A stretch of 64,000 bases of DNA from G963668345 sp965206025 (lineage in GTDB: Bacteria; Acidobacteriota; Terriglobia; Bryobacterales; UBA6623): positions 1 through 64,000 of the forward strand of contig CBDBIU010000004.1 of assembly GCA_965206025.1 (NCBI GenBank), written 5' to 3'. Made by a program: the position numbers and the translations under genes. The notes under the pieces are model-generated. The model did not search any database. It saw nothing but the letters and a program-made list of their open reading frames with translations, and had not been told where the DNA came from. Numbering within the stretch: position 1 is the stretch's first letter; every line of letters starts with the position of its first letter. Positions 1 through 8,707 of this stretch are shown here, piece by piece.

Positions 1-284
1 CCGCTGACCTTGGCGAGTAGATTGTTCTGCTTCGCGGTCTGCTTGAGCGCTCGAAGCGCCTTGACATTACCCGCTTCGTCGAAGCGGACATACTGTCCCT
101 GGTTGGTGACGATTCCGAAGCCGCTCTTCGAGCAGCTCTTGATACAGCGAAGAGTGTGGCCGGCGGCTTGGTTCAGCCGCGTGGCGGCACACATGGTGTC
201 CATCAGATGACCGTCAAATTCAGCAGCGGGAACTGCCGTGCCGGCCAGCAGCAAGGCGAGCGCCAGGGTCGAAGTTTTCCGCAT
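1..284 (-). CDS. Small secreted protein, partial (3' end off window)
   Basis: The frame starts at an ATG at 284 on the minus strand and runs open to the left edge, so about 94 residues are visible and the C-terminus is missing. The N-terminus (MRKTSTLALALLLAGTAVPA) is a clear signal peptide with an AxA-like cleavage region, so the product is exported. The mature part begins EFDGHLMDTMCAATRL and contains three cysteines in MC..., RCIKSC. This resembles small exported acidobacterial proteins of unknown function, but I cannot name a family. An AAAGGA-like stretch lies upstream of the ATG. It is transcribed away from the lipoprotein gene at 558. Confidence 0.6.
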   Translation of the reverse strand, partial: MRKTSTLALALLLAGTAVPAAEFDGHLMDTMCAATRLNQAAGHTLRCIKSCSKSGFGIVTNQGQYVRFDEAGNVKALRALKQTAKQNNLLAKVS

Positions 285-557
285 CTCGGTCGAGTCCTTT
301 CCAGCTTCCAACTGTTCACTACCAGGTTAATCCACTTGAGCACCCCGCGGTCAAATGGAGAGCGCAGTAGGGAGTATCGGGTGTGGGAGTCGGATATGGC
401 CCCTGTCCCGGCGGCAAGGTCGCGCGAACGGCCCGACGGGCGGGCGCTAAACATCCGGCTGGGCAACGGACAGTGGCGATCACCTGCAAGAAAGTACTAC
501 ACTGTCCCTGTTTTGGATCGGTACTACTCGACGGAAGTCCAAAGGAAGGGAACAAGA

Positions 558-1067
558 ATGAGAACCTATCTAGGATTTGTTTTGTTGTTGACACTGTTAG
601 CCGGTTTCGGCTGCCAGCCCGCAAACCAGCAGCCCGACCCCGAAGCAAAGGCGGCGGCCCTGGCCGCCGATCGCGCGGCAATCGACAAGTTCCGCGACGG
701 CTACCAGGCCGCCTTCAGTAGCAACGATGCCTCCGCGGCCGGGGCATACTTTATCGAATCCGCGGTTTCCATGCCGCCGAATAAAGAAGCGCTTGTCGGC
801 AGGCAAGCGATAACGGATGACATGGTCGCCATGTTCGAAGGTATGAGCGCCGAGCTGACGATCTCCTCGGAAGAGGTCGAAGTGGCCGGTGACTGGGCCT
901 TCGACCGGGGAACCTTCACCATGAAGATGACCCCGAAAGGGGACGGCGAGCCGATGGAAGACAAAGGGAAATACATCGTCATCCTCCAAAGGCAAATGGA
1001 CGGCTCCTGGAAACTCGCGCGTGAGATTTGGAACAGCGACAACCCGCTCCCCGGATCGGCGGAGTAG
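558..1067 (+). CDS. Lipoprotein with SnoaL/DUF4440-like (NTF2-fold) domain
   Basis: 169 residues. The N-terminus is a lipoprotein signal (MRTYLGFVLLLTLLAGFGC) with lipobox LAGFGC, so the mature protein should be lipid-anchored. The rest (AIDKFRDGYQAAFSSNDASAAGAYF... and ...GSWKLAREIWNSD) has the pattern of the NTF2-like SnoaL/DUF4440 family: an initial helix, a 'GRQAI' turn and a closing 'W.l.r..wn' strand. Members may bind small ligands or act as enzymes, and no specific role can be read here. I chose the ATG at 558 because AGGAAGGG lies just upstream and the signal peptide begins there; the longer reading upstream has no sensible signal. Confidence 0.75.
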   Translation: MRTYLGFVLLLTLLAGFGCQPANQQPDPEAKAAALAADRAAIDKFRDGYQAAFSSNDASAAGAYFIESAVSMPPNKEALVGRQAITDDMVAMFEGMSAELTISSEEVEVAGDWAFDRGTFTMKMTPKGDGEPMEDKGKYIVILQRQMDGSWKLAREIWNSDNPLPGSAE

Positions 1068-1514
1068 GAACATCCGGGAATCCGAGTCGCCATCTGTTTT
1101 CGAGGGCATTTCGCCGATGCGGCGCGTAGGAATCAGCTCGTCCAAGCAGTGTGGCTCATCAGCTCGGGGGCGGTGAAGCGCGCGCCCAAGGGCGACGAAC
1201 CGATGGCGCGATGGGAAAAGAGGAACCCCATCCGCCTAGCCGCAATACTTGTCACTTAGCGCTTTTGCCCACCCAGAAGCCGGCTGGAGGAAACCTGCTG
1301 CCGAGATTGTTTAGCGTAGCCCCCCGCGCGTTTTCCCGCGCCCCTGGCGGGCTGGACCAGCCCTAGCTAACGAGTGTTTCGCCGCCTGCCTGATCACGAG
1401 CCCAGACGGACACGGGTTTTGGGCTCCGGTGTCGACGGGGGCCCGCGATCGCGACAAGCGCATCAAGCCAGGATCGCTCAAGATGCTCGATATTTATTCT
1501 TGGGAGGAGATTGT
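1068..1514. other. Intergenic stretch without a recognisable gene
   Basis: About 450 bases between the lipoprotein gene and the antiporter start. Open frames exist but none has a credible start, ribosome site or familiar product. I see no strong terminator hairpin or repeat. Confidence 0.4.
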
Positions 1515-2160
1515 TTGCCCGAGCACCTGCTCATCGGCCTCACTCTGATTCTCGTTCTGGGAATCGCGGCGCGCTGGATCGCCTGGAGATTGCACCTTCC
1601 TTCGATCCTGCTGTTGCTTCTGGGCGGCATGGCCGTTGGACCACTCAGCGGCTTCTTGAATCCGGATGAGGTCTTTGGGGATTCGCTTCTCCCGCTGGTG
1701 TCGATGTCGGTTGCCGTGATTCTGTTCGAGAGAGGTCTCAGCTTAAGCCTAGCGGACCTTCGGGAGATCGGATCGATCGTGCGGAACTTGGTGACGCTGG
1801 GGGTTGGGGTCACCTGGGTCATCGCGACCGCGGCGGCCTACTTTATCCTCGGGTTTGATTTCCCCCTAGCGCTTTTGTTGGGCGCGATTTTGGTTGTCAC
1901 CGGTCCGACCGTCGTCATTCCGCTGCTGCGTCACGTGCGGCCCAAGGGGCGAATCGGAAGCATCGTCAAGTGGGAGGGTATACTCAACGACCCGGTAGGT
2001 GCGCTACTGGCGGTTTTGGTGTACGAAGCGATCCTGGCGGGCGGATTTCATGGCGGCCCGCGGGCGATCGCTCAGCAATTCTTGACTTCCGTGGCTGTCG
2101 GTTGCGCGGTCGGCTTCGTGGGCGCCACCCTGATGGTCGTTCCGGAGTGGACCCCAAAAA
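1515..2160 (+). pseudogene. CPA1/NhaP-type Na+/H+ antiporter, truncated by IS3
   Basis: An N-terminal fragment of about 215 residues of a cation:proton antiporter. It begins at TTG 1515, preceded by GGAGGAG at 1503-1509; the first residues (LPEHLLIGLTLILVLGIAARWIAWRL) form TM1. At least six membrane segments are visible. Family landmarks include LP.ILLLLLGG..VGP, VTGPTVV and the ion-site motif EGILNDP, typical of the NhaP/CPA1 antiporter core. The coding sequence stops at ...VPEWTPK, where the IS3 inverted repeat begins at 2161; the frame then runs into IS sequence and ends at 2309. The rest of the gene is not on the other side of the IS, so it has been lost. Full-length relatives are roughly 400-600 residues. 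Confidence 0.85.
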
Positions 2161-2208
2161 TGAGACAAGTGGCTAAGCATCTTTTTACAGTGAACGGAGA
2201 GAGGTGCT

Positions 2209-2529
2209 ATGGCGTTGTCAAGACGGAAGTTTTCTGTGGAGTTCAAGTTGCGGGCGGTACGGCAGGTCGAGTTGGGAGCTTCGACGGCCGCAGTCGCTCG
2301 GCGCTATGAAGTCCATCCCACGCTGCTGACAAAGTGGCGTAAACAGCTGCGGCAGGATCCTGAGCGAGCGTTCCGCGGCAACAGAAACGGCTCGGACGAA
2401 GAAGCTCGCATCGGAGAGCTAGAGCGCATGGTCGGCCGGCTGACAATGGAGAACGCGCTGTTAAAAAAGGCCTTGGCGCGGCTCGAGGAACAACGCCTGC
2501 CGAGCGTCGCGCCTACAAGCAAAAGATGA
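2209..2529 (+). CDS. IS3 transposase OrfA
   Basis: 106 residues. It starts with MALSRRKFSVEFKLRAVRQVELG, the helix-turn-helix DNA-binding region of IS3 OrfA proteins (FS.EFK..AV), followed by VARRYEVHPTLLTKWRKQL and a leucine-rich coiled-coil end (IGELERMVGRLTMENALLKKAL) that mediates multimer formation. GGAGAGAGG precedes the ATG. The stop codon overlaps the start of orfB (ATGA at 2526-2529), so OrfB may be made by translational coupling or as an OrfAB frameshift product. Confidence 0.92.
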   Translation: MALSRRKFSVEFKLRAVRQVELGASTAAVARRYEVHPTLLTKWRKQLRQDPERAFRGNRNGSDEEARIGELERMVGRLTMENALLKKALARLEEQRLPSVAPTSKR

Positions 2530-3398
2530 TCGCGGTGATCGAGCAGGAACCAACCACTGCGCTGTCGTTGGCGGCGATGTGCCGCGCCTTGCAGGTGAAT
2601 CGCGCCGCCTACTACCGGGCGCATCAGCAGGCGAGGAGCCGCGACGACAGCGAGTTGCGCGATGCCATCCAGCGCATCGCCTTGGAGATGCCTGGCTACG
2701 GCTCGCGGCGCATCACCGCCGAGCTGCGGCGGCGTGGTTGGACGATCAATCGCAAGCGCGTAGAGCGCCTCATGCGGGAAGACAATCTGCTGTGCCTGCG
2801 GCGGGTCCAACGCGTGCGTACCACCGATTCGCGGCACGGGCTGACGGTCTATCCGAACCTGGTTCCCGAGCTCCAGCTGACGGGGCTGAACCAGCTGTGG
2901 GTGGCCGATATCACCTATATTCGGCTGCTGCGCGAGTTCGTTTACCTGGCGGTGTTGTTGGACGGCCACTCGCGGCGCTGCATCGGCTGGTCACTGGGCC
3001 GCACGCTGGGGACGGAGCTGACGCTCGGAGCTTTGCGGATGGCCTTGGCGAAGCGCGACGTGGGGCCTGCACTGGTGCATCATTCCGATCGCGGCTCGCA
3101 ATACGCGGCCGGAGACCATACGGCGCTGTTGGCCGAGCACGGCATCGCCATCAGCATGAGCCGCAAGGCGAGCCCCAACGACAATGCCAAAGCGGAGTCG
3201 TTCATCAAGACGCTCAAGTACGAAGAAGTCTACCTGTTCGAGTACGAGCATTACGCCGAGGCGCAGCAGCGCATCGAGGAGTTCATCGAGCGCGTCTACA
3301 ACGAAAAACGGCTGCACTCGGCGCTGGGCTACCGGCCGCCCAACGAGTATGAGCAGTGGTTGCTCAACCAGCAGACGCCGCAGGAGGTCGCGGGATGA
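2526..3398 (+). CDS. IS3 transposase OrfB (DDE integrase core)
   Basis: 290 residues, a normal full length. It shows the IS3-type HTH_21 region (MPGYGSRRITAELRRRG) and then the rve catalytic core with all three acidic residues: D in LWVADITYI, D in VHHSDRGSQY, E in DNAKAESFIKTLK. The C-terminus has the usual YNEKRLHSALGYRPP. It looks intact and is probably active, or was recently. It overlaps orfA by 4 bp. Confidence 0.94.
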   Translation: MIAVIEQEPTTALSLAAMCRALQVNRAAYYRAHQQARSRDDSELRDAIQRIALEMPGYGSRRITAELRRRGWTINRKRVERLMREDNLLCLRRVQRVRTTDSRHGLTVYPNLVPELQLTGLNQLWVADITYIRLLREFVYLAVLLDGHSRRCIGWSLGRTLGTELTLGALRMALAKRDVGPALVHHSDRGSQYAAGDHTALLAEHGIAISMSRKASPNDNAKAESFIKTLKYEEVYLFEYEHYAEAQQRIEEFIERVYNEKRLHSALGYRPPNEYEQWLLNQQTPQEVAG

Positions 3399-3649
3399 GT
3401 TTTCTGAGGCATCGGGAAATCTATCGATCCGATGGGCTGGGCTTTCGTGAGAGTGGGGCGCGAAGCGGAGGGCTCCACGCCCCGACCCATCGTTGCGATG
3501 GGTTTCCAGCCGGCTATTCCTTGGCGGGTTGCGCTCCCGCAGAGCCCGCTTCCGCTTCACCAGCCGAGCAGAAGTTTACAATGAAGGCCATTCCCCGGCC
3601 AAGCTTTTTTCAGCGAATGGGGAAACCCTGCTTAGCAGGTTGTCTCACT

Positions 3650-3970
3650 TCAGGGGTCCACCGCGCTCGTGAGCACAAGGATGTCTGCCTCCATGACCTT
3701 CTTGAAGATCTCGGGCCAGTCGTCCTTCTGCCAGCCGTGCTCTGCCATGTCGGGCCAAACGCCATAGGCGATATCATGGTCGACCGCACGGAGCACATCG
3801 ACGTTCACCTTATTCTTCTCCATGATCGCTTTCGAGATGCGGACGAGCCCGTCCGTGTGCGACATCTCTGGCGACTTCTTGAACGTGCAGTTGATGAAGA
3901 GCGCCTTCAGGTCGGAGAAGTCCCACTTGCTTGACTCACACATCTCAAGTTGTTTCTGGCTGAGTTCCAT
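3650..3970 (-). pseudogene. Flavodoxin-fold NAD(P)H oxidoreductase, C-terminally truncated
   Basis: The first ~100 residues of a flavodoxin-like/NADPH-dependent FMN reductase-type protein: DLKALFINCTFKKSPE is the first strand and FMN-phosphate loop, and IMEADILVLTS is the third strand, after which relatives continue with P-x-W/Y. Here the text changes to AVDP and stops right beside the right end of the IS3 element at 3647. About half the domain is lost. It lies 24 bp downstream of the aminotransferase gene on the same strand, so the two were probably one operon. Confidence 0.7.
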
Positions 3971-3994
3971 GAAGCTAACCTCCTGTCTCCTTCG

Positions 3995-4817
3995 CTAGTT
4001 TAGTGCTGAACTATGTTCCGGCCGACGTCCCTCCCGGACCGTGCCGATATACCGGGATATGTTCTCGACACCCGTCACCATCAGAGGGAAGTGCTCCTTC
4101 ACGAATGCCTGGACGTCCTCGTCCGCTCTGGGCGGATTCGCCCGCCAAGCTGCCAGCGCGTTGTCTCCGTCGAAATCGACGTAGCTGCAGCGGACGGAAA
4201 AGTCGTCTTCTGGCAGAAGCAACGCGCCTCCCGGAAGCAGGGCCGTATGCTCCATTTTTAGCAAGTGCTCGCAGAAATCGACACAGGTGTTCATGCCAAT
4301 GCTCTGCAGTTGGTCCTTCTGCTCATTGAAATCTACGTAGAGGTAAAAAGCGCCCTTGGGGGTGGTCGATCTCACCCCGGGGATCGCGTTCAGCAAGGAC
4401 GAGATCGTCCTTCCTGCCAGTGCGTTCACTGCTGTGCAGTCACGCATGTACTCGTCTATTTCCTGGCTGCCCGAATAGGCTTCCAAAGCTGCGTGTTGGA
4501 TCGGCGCCGAGACGCAGGAGTAGGTTGAGCCGGCAATCTTGACCGCGTCTTCGATCAGGCGCTTCGGTTCGGTGGGAAAGATTCCCACACCGAAGCGATA
4601 CCCGCCACAGGAACGATCTTTCGAAAGTCCGCCCGTGACGATTGTGCCCTCCGGATAGACTTTCATCAAGCTCACGTACTTCTCTCGCTCGAAGCTGGTC
4701 AGGGCGTAGATCTCATCCGAGATGACAACGACCCCGTGCTTGCGGCAGACTTCGGTTAGGTCCTTCAGCTCGTCTTCGCTGTACACCACTCCGGTTGGGT
4801 TGTTCGGGTGATTCAAG
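3995..4817 (-). pseudogene. Class I/II aminotransferase, C-terminal part (split by IS1380)
   Basis: C-terminal ~274 residues of a PLP-dependent fold-type I aminotransferase. Visible are the NHPNNPTG substrate-binding motif, ISDEIYA with the cofactor-contacting Asp and Tyr, and the PLP lysine in GGLSKDRSCGGYRFG. The N-terminal part lies at 6729-7254. Removing the IS1380 element plus one 5-bp target copy rejoins the parts in frame as KILIL-NHPNNPTG, so only the insertion inactivates the gene. The specific substrate is not clear. Confidence 0.85.
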
Positions 4818-6728
4818 CCCGCATTTTCAATTTGATGTTTGACATCCCGACCTTCCAGCGGCCTTGAGCGTCTTTATTCATAGGGGCTAGAGCCCGATGA
4901 GGACGCCATGGAGGCCAACACCCAATGGGTGAAAAACAAACCAAGCCATTCCAGCTAAGTTTCAACGGCTTGTTGAAAGTCGATTTCCAGGGATCGCACG
5001 TCACTTCTGATGGTGGCCTGATTTTGGTTCGCGAACTGGACGAACGGCTCGGTCTCGGAGAACTGATTGACGAGCATCTCAGCGACTCCCGGCAAGGCAC
5101 AAACAAGCAGTTCACGCTCGCTGATCTGTTGCGGCAGTCGGTCTACAGCCGCTTGGCGGGCTACGAGGACCTCAACGACGCCGAGCGGGTTTCGATCGAT
5201 CCGACGTTTCGGCTGATCGGTTCGCAGAAGATCTGGGATCGCGGTGCGGCCTTGACCTCGACGCTGCACGGCTTCGAGACGGAGATGCTGGCGAGCGAAG
5301 AGAACCTGCTGGGGCTGATGGCGCTGAACCGAGAGCTGGTCGGGCAAGCGGAGGCGTTCGACGACTCCGAGCGGGTCGTTCTGGACATGGACTCCACCGA
5401 GAGTCCGGTCCATGGCCAACAGGAAGGCAGTGCCTACAACGGACACTTCGAGTCGGTCTGCTACCATCCGTTGCTTTTGTTCAACGGTCATGGTGATTGC
5501 CTCGCTGCAAAGCTGCGTCCAGGCAACGTGCACAGCGCCGACGACTGGGATGAGCTATTGTTGCCGGAGATCGAGCGCCAACAGGCTGCGGGCAAGCAGG
5601 TCGCCTTCCGGGGCGATGCGGCCTTTGCCAAGCCGGAGGTTTATGAGGCTTCGGAGGAACGCGGAGTACAGTACGCCATTCGCATTCCGGCCAACAAGAG
5701 CCTGGAGTTGGAGATCGAGGACATCCTGTTTCGGCCACCGGGCAGGCCGAGCGCCAAGCCCCTGGTGCGCTACAAGAGCTTCCGCTATCAGGCCGCCAGT
5801 TGGAGCAAACCGCGGCGCATCGTAGCGAAGGTTGAGCACCACCCGGGCGAACTGTTCGCGCAACCCGGCTTCATCGTCACCAACATGACCCGGCCCAGTC
5901 GCTCGGTGGTGCGCTTTTACAACAAGCGCGGCACGGCCGAGCAGTGGATCAAGGAAGGCAAGCGGGCCACGAATTGGACACGGTTGTCGTGCCATCGTTT
6001 TCGCGCGAACGAAGTTCGCTTGCAACTCAGCGTCCTGGCTTACAACCTCGGCAACCTGTGGCGGCGGCTGGGACTGCCACCAAGCATCAAGAGCTGGTCG
6101 CTGACGAGCTTCAAGAGCGGCTGGTCGCTGACGAGCTTGCAGCAGCGGCTGCGTTGAAGACAGTTTTCGGCAGTGGGCGGCGGTCTGTGAGCGGACGGAC
6201 GAGCCCTGCCCCGCTACGACTGGTTGCTGCTGGCCGAGGGGCATCTGAACCGGCGTTTTCCATCGCCCGCTGTTCGGTGACATGCTGCAGCTTCTGCTTG
6301 GCTCGCTGCAGCTTTCGATCTGCAATGCGGCCCAAGACTGGCGGCGGGCGGCTGGTCAAGCATGCCCGCTACTACTGGTTGCTGCTGGCCGAGGGGCATC
6401 TGAACCGGCGGCTGTTCGGTGACATGCTGCTCGACAGGATCTGGGCGCTGCCGCTGCCGAGCGGGTAGCGTTGACCGGGCTAGGATCAACAGTTTTCGGC
6501 TCCAAAAAGGTTTGGCAGGGAGCAGTGTCGGCCGCAGCGCCGTTCAGGCCGCGCAATCAGCGGGCCGTTCAGGCCGCGCAATCAACGTCTGTGAGCGGAC
6601 GCTGAGCCGTGCGAGCCCTGGCGCCTACCGGCGGAGGGGATGTGCAGGGTTCAGCGCGAAAAGACGTGGCATTCGGGCCGGCGCGGATGTATACTGTGGC
6701 CGTGCCAAGGCCAAAACGGAAATCCTGG
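4818..6728 (+). mobile_element. IS1380-family element, copy 1 (decayed), 1911 bp
   Basis: It begins CCCGCATTTTC and, read inwards from the right end, CCAGGATTTCC, the imperfect inverted repeats also seen in copy 2 at 32455-34118. It is flanked by 5-bp direct repeats TCAAG (4813-4817 and 6729-6733). It sits in an aminotransferase gene. It is about 250 bp longer than copy 2 because of internal duplications near 6070-6430 and 6540-6590, which break the transposase frame. Confidence 0.9.
4925..6157 (+). CDS. IS1380 transposase, C-terminus disrupted
   Basis: 410 residues, very similar along its length to the 443-residue transposase of copy 2 (32681-34012). The DDE_1-type core is recognisable (VVLDMDSTESPVHGQQEGSAYNGHFES, AFRGDAAFAKPEVYE, YNKRGTAEQWIKEGK). 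After ...LPPSIKSWSLTSF the text repeats SGWSLTSLQQ and stops at 6157; the missing C-terminal segment (ARYYWLLLAEGHLNRR) is found out of frame downstream, twice. This copy is probably non-functional. Confidence 0.85.
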   Translation: MGEKQTKPFQLSFNGLLKVDFQGSHVTSDGGLILVRELDERLGLGELIDEHLSDSRQGTNKQFTLADLLRQSVYSRLAGYEDLNDAERVSIDPTFRLIGSQKIWDRGAALTSTLHGFETEMLASEENLLGLMALNRELVGQAEAFDDSERVVLDMDSTESPVHGQQEGSAYNGHFESVCYHPLLLFNGHGDCLAAKLRPGNVHSADDWDELLLPEIERQQAAGKQVAFRGDAAFAKPEVYEASEERGVQYAIRIPANKSLELEIEDILFRPPGRPSAKPLVRYKSFRYQAASWSKPRRIVAKVEHHPGELFAQPGFIVTNMTRPSRSVVRFYNKRGTAEQWIKEGKRATNWTRLSCHRFRANEVRLQLSVLAYNLGNLWRRLGLPPSIKSWSLTSFKSGWSLTSLQQRLR

Positions 6729-7254
6729 TCAAGATGAGGATCTTCTGCGGGGCGTGAAGATGCTCAATGCCGTGCTTCAGAACAGCCGGTGTAAGTTTAT
6801 ATCCATCCTCACGACGTGTGCGAAGGCCGATGATCTCCTTTTTGAGGATCTTCGCTTGGGGTAGATAGCTGACCCAGGACGGGGTCGGGACGATGACTGG
6901 GCCCTGCAGCACGGCGAGTGAGACGGCAAGCATTTCCTTGCTGCCCGGGCTCACCACGACCTGATCGCCCGAGCATTCCACGCCGAAGCGGCTGCGGTGA
7001 AACTCGGCGATGGTTTCCCGGAGCTTCGGAATGCCCGCTGTCGGCAGATAAGAGTGCTCCTTCGAATGGCGCGCCAGCGCTTCCATCACGCTCGGAGGCG
7101 GCGAATAAGGGGATTGGCCGAACGCGAAGTGATGGTAGGAGGCATGGCAGCCCTCTTTGGCACAAGCCTCGCGGAATGCGTTGATTTGATCGTTGATCCT
7201 CAGATTTGCCGGAGAGGCAATGTCATCAAGGTGATATTCGACTCGAATGCCCAT
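6729..7254 (-). pseudogene. Class I/II aminotransferase, N-terminal part (split by IS1380)
   Basis: N-terminal ~175 residues, starting at ATG 7254 with GGAG 7 bases upstream. Features typical of the family are the FAFGQSP substrate region, SYLPTAGIPKLRETIAEFHRSRFG and the glycine-containing VVSPGSKEML loop that binds the PLP phosphate. The reading ends at ...QKILIL, where IS1380 copy 1 begins. It continues, after the element is removed, in the fragment ending at 3995. The intact protein would be about 449 residues. Confidence 0.85.
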
Positions 7255-7302
7255 GGCAATTCTCCTTTCAAAAGATTATCGTTTGCTCGCAGGTGATCGC
7301 TA

Positions 7303-7450
7303 TCAGTAGTTGAACTTCAGTCCCAACTGGATCCGCCGGGAGTCGTTCGCCCTCAAAACGCGCCCCGCATTCGCATTGGTGAGGTCGTTGACCGGAAGGA
7401 AGAAGTGGGGGGTGTTGAAGGCGTTGAAGAGTTCCACGCGTGTCCGTCAT
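7303..7450 (-). pseudogene. C-terminal remnant of a TonB-dependent receptor
   Basis: The last ~48 codons read RVELFNAFNTPHFFLP... and end LGLKFNY followed by TGA at 7303-7305. This is the hallmark last strand of acidobacterial Oar-like TonB-dependent outer-membrane receptors (…NAFN.P.F..P…, ending in an aromatic residue). No matching upstream sequence is present; the frame is broken just before this point. It is an orphan end of a gene normally about 1000 residues long. Confidence 0.7.
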
Positions 7451-7614
7451 GCTGTTTTCGTAACGCCTGAGCAGGCGCTCGAGAAAGGAGGTTCCATACT
7501 CTTGCTGGCTGGTTACGATGTACGCGTTCGAGAGTAGGAATATCGGGCGGGGGTCGGCTATCGTATTCCGGGTGCAAGCGGGATCGATGACTTCCAGCAC
7601 TCTAGGACCATTGA

Positions 7615-8526
7615 TTACGCCGCGCAGAACTCGAACTCAATCCATTGTGCCTGCTGCGAGTGCCACCATGTGTGAAACGCCCCCGAGCGTCTCGCTGCTG
7701 AATCGATGATCCGCACGGGAACAACCACTCGCAGCGGGTCCACGTCGAATGGATACGGCTTCAAAGCGATCCGTCGGTCACCAGCAGGGCGCACCTCAAT
7801 CGTCACCCTATCCAGCCAGCTTCCACGAGGGACTTCCAGTAGGTCGAATGGATCCTCACCAAGCCCCTTGGCTTCGCCGGACAAGGGCGGGATGAGTGGG
7901 GAACACAACGACAGCGATACCCCATCCAGAAGTTGAAGCAGCCGGACATTCGGTTTCAGGTTTTGCGGGTCGACCCACGATGCGGTGACCGGGTTCCCCC
8001 GAAGCCGGGCGGTGAAATCGGCCTGCTGCGCTTCGAGATCAGCGACAAACTTGCGGGCTTCGTCGATAGATCCCGCGACGAGATTTTCGGGCGCACCCTT
8101 CCCAAGCAGCGGATGAAGAAACGCCGGATCGGAGTCAGGTTTGGACCTAGCAGCGTAGAGCCAGTAGGCATGAAAGCTGATCAGCAGACTGACATAGGGA
8201 TGCTTCTCGCTGAAACGGGGAATGCCGCCCCGCCGCCAGCGGTCCATCCCCTCCTGCTGGTTTTTCAGCACGTCAGCAAGATCCAGCGGAAGATCATCAA
8301 GATCCCCTAGCTCTGGAATTGCCTCCCATTCCCACCAGCCGTTGTCGTGTTCAGCAATGGCCAACACCGTCTCCGCGCAAAGCTGCTCGGAATCGTGCGC
8401 CTCGGCGAAGTGTCCGGGAGCGGCAAACTGATCATTTCCCCAGTGGGCCGCCAGATACCCAGCGACACCCCCATGATCCGGCTGACTGACCAACCAGGTC
8501 TGGTTATCGCTGCAAGTTTTCAGCAC
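7615..8526 (-). CDS. DUF3891 family protein
   Basis: 303 residues from GTG 8526, which has AAAGGAG 9 bases upstream; the longer frame upstream lacks family similarity. The N-terminal half (QPDHGGVAGYLAAHWGN, AIAEHDNGWWEWE, FSEKHPYVSLLISFHAYWLY) carries conserved His, Asp and Glu residues typical of DUF3891, a family that looks like a metal-dependent HD-like helical domain of unknown function. The C-terminal half is beta-rich. Not linked by function to its neighbours. Confidence 0.8.
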   Translation of the reverse strand: MLKTCSDNQTWLVSQPDHGGVAGYLAAHWGNDQFAAPGHFAEAHDSEQLCAETVLAIAEHDNGWWEWEAIPELGDLDDLPLDLADVLKNQQEGMDRWRRGGIPRFSEKHPYVSLLISFHAYWLYAARSKPDSDPAFLHPLLGKGAPENLVAGSIDEARKFVADLEAQQADFTARLRGNPVTASWVDPQNLKPNVRLLQLLDGVSLSLCSPLIPPLSGEAKGLGEDPFDLLEVPRGSWLDRVTIEVRPAGDRRIALKPYPFDVDPLRVVVPVRIIDSAARRSGAFHTWWHSQQAQWIEFEFCAA

Positions 8527-8707
8527 TGCACTTGACTCCTTTCCCGATGGTGGACCCGACCACGACGGTCCAATTCTACCGTTTCGCGAATAGATGTGGT
8601 ATCTCTTTCTCCAAGCCCAAGGACTGGCTAAATGAGTTGGACTAGAGTCAGCGCTGTTACCAACAAAAAGAACAAAGCAGGAAAACCGCTCATGGGTACG
8701 CGTTCGA

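Larger units (their letters stand above)
2161..3647 (+). mobile_element. IS3-family insertion sequence, 1487 bp
   Basis: The two ends form imperfect inverted repeats: TGAGACAAGTGGCTAAGCA on the left and, reading inwards from the right, TGAGACAACCTGCTAAGCA (16 of 19 identical). Between them are overlapping orfA and orfB of an IS3-type transposase. The bases flanking the element (...CCCAAAAA on the left, CTTCAGGG... on the right) are not a direct repeat. Two unrelated genes are cut at the two ends: an antiporter on the left and an oxidoreductase on the right. The tail from the orfB stop to the right end is about 250 bp, long for the family, and holds no clear gene. Confidence 0.9.

Noticed and set aside
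1151..1366. 71-codon plus-strand frame
   Set aside because: No ribosome site, composition like non-coding DNA, no recognisable features.
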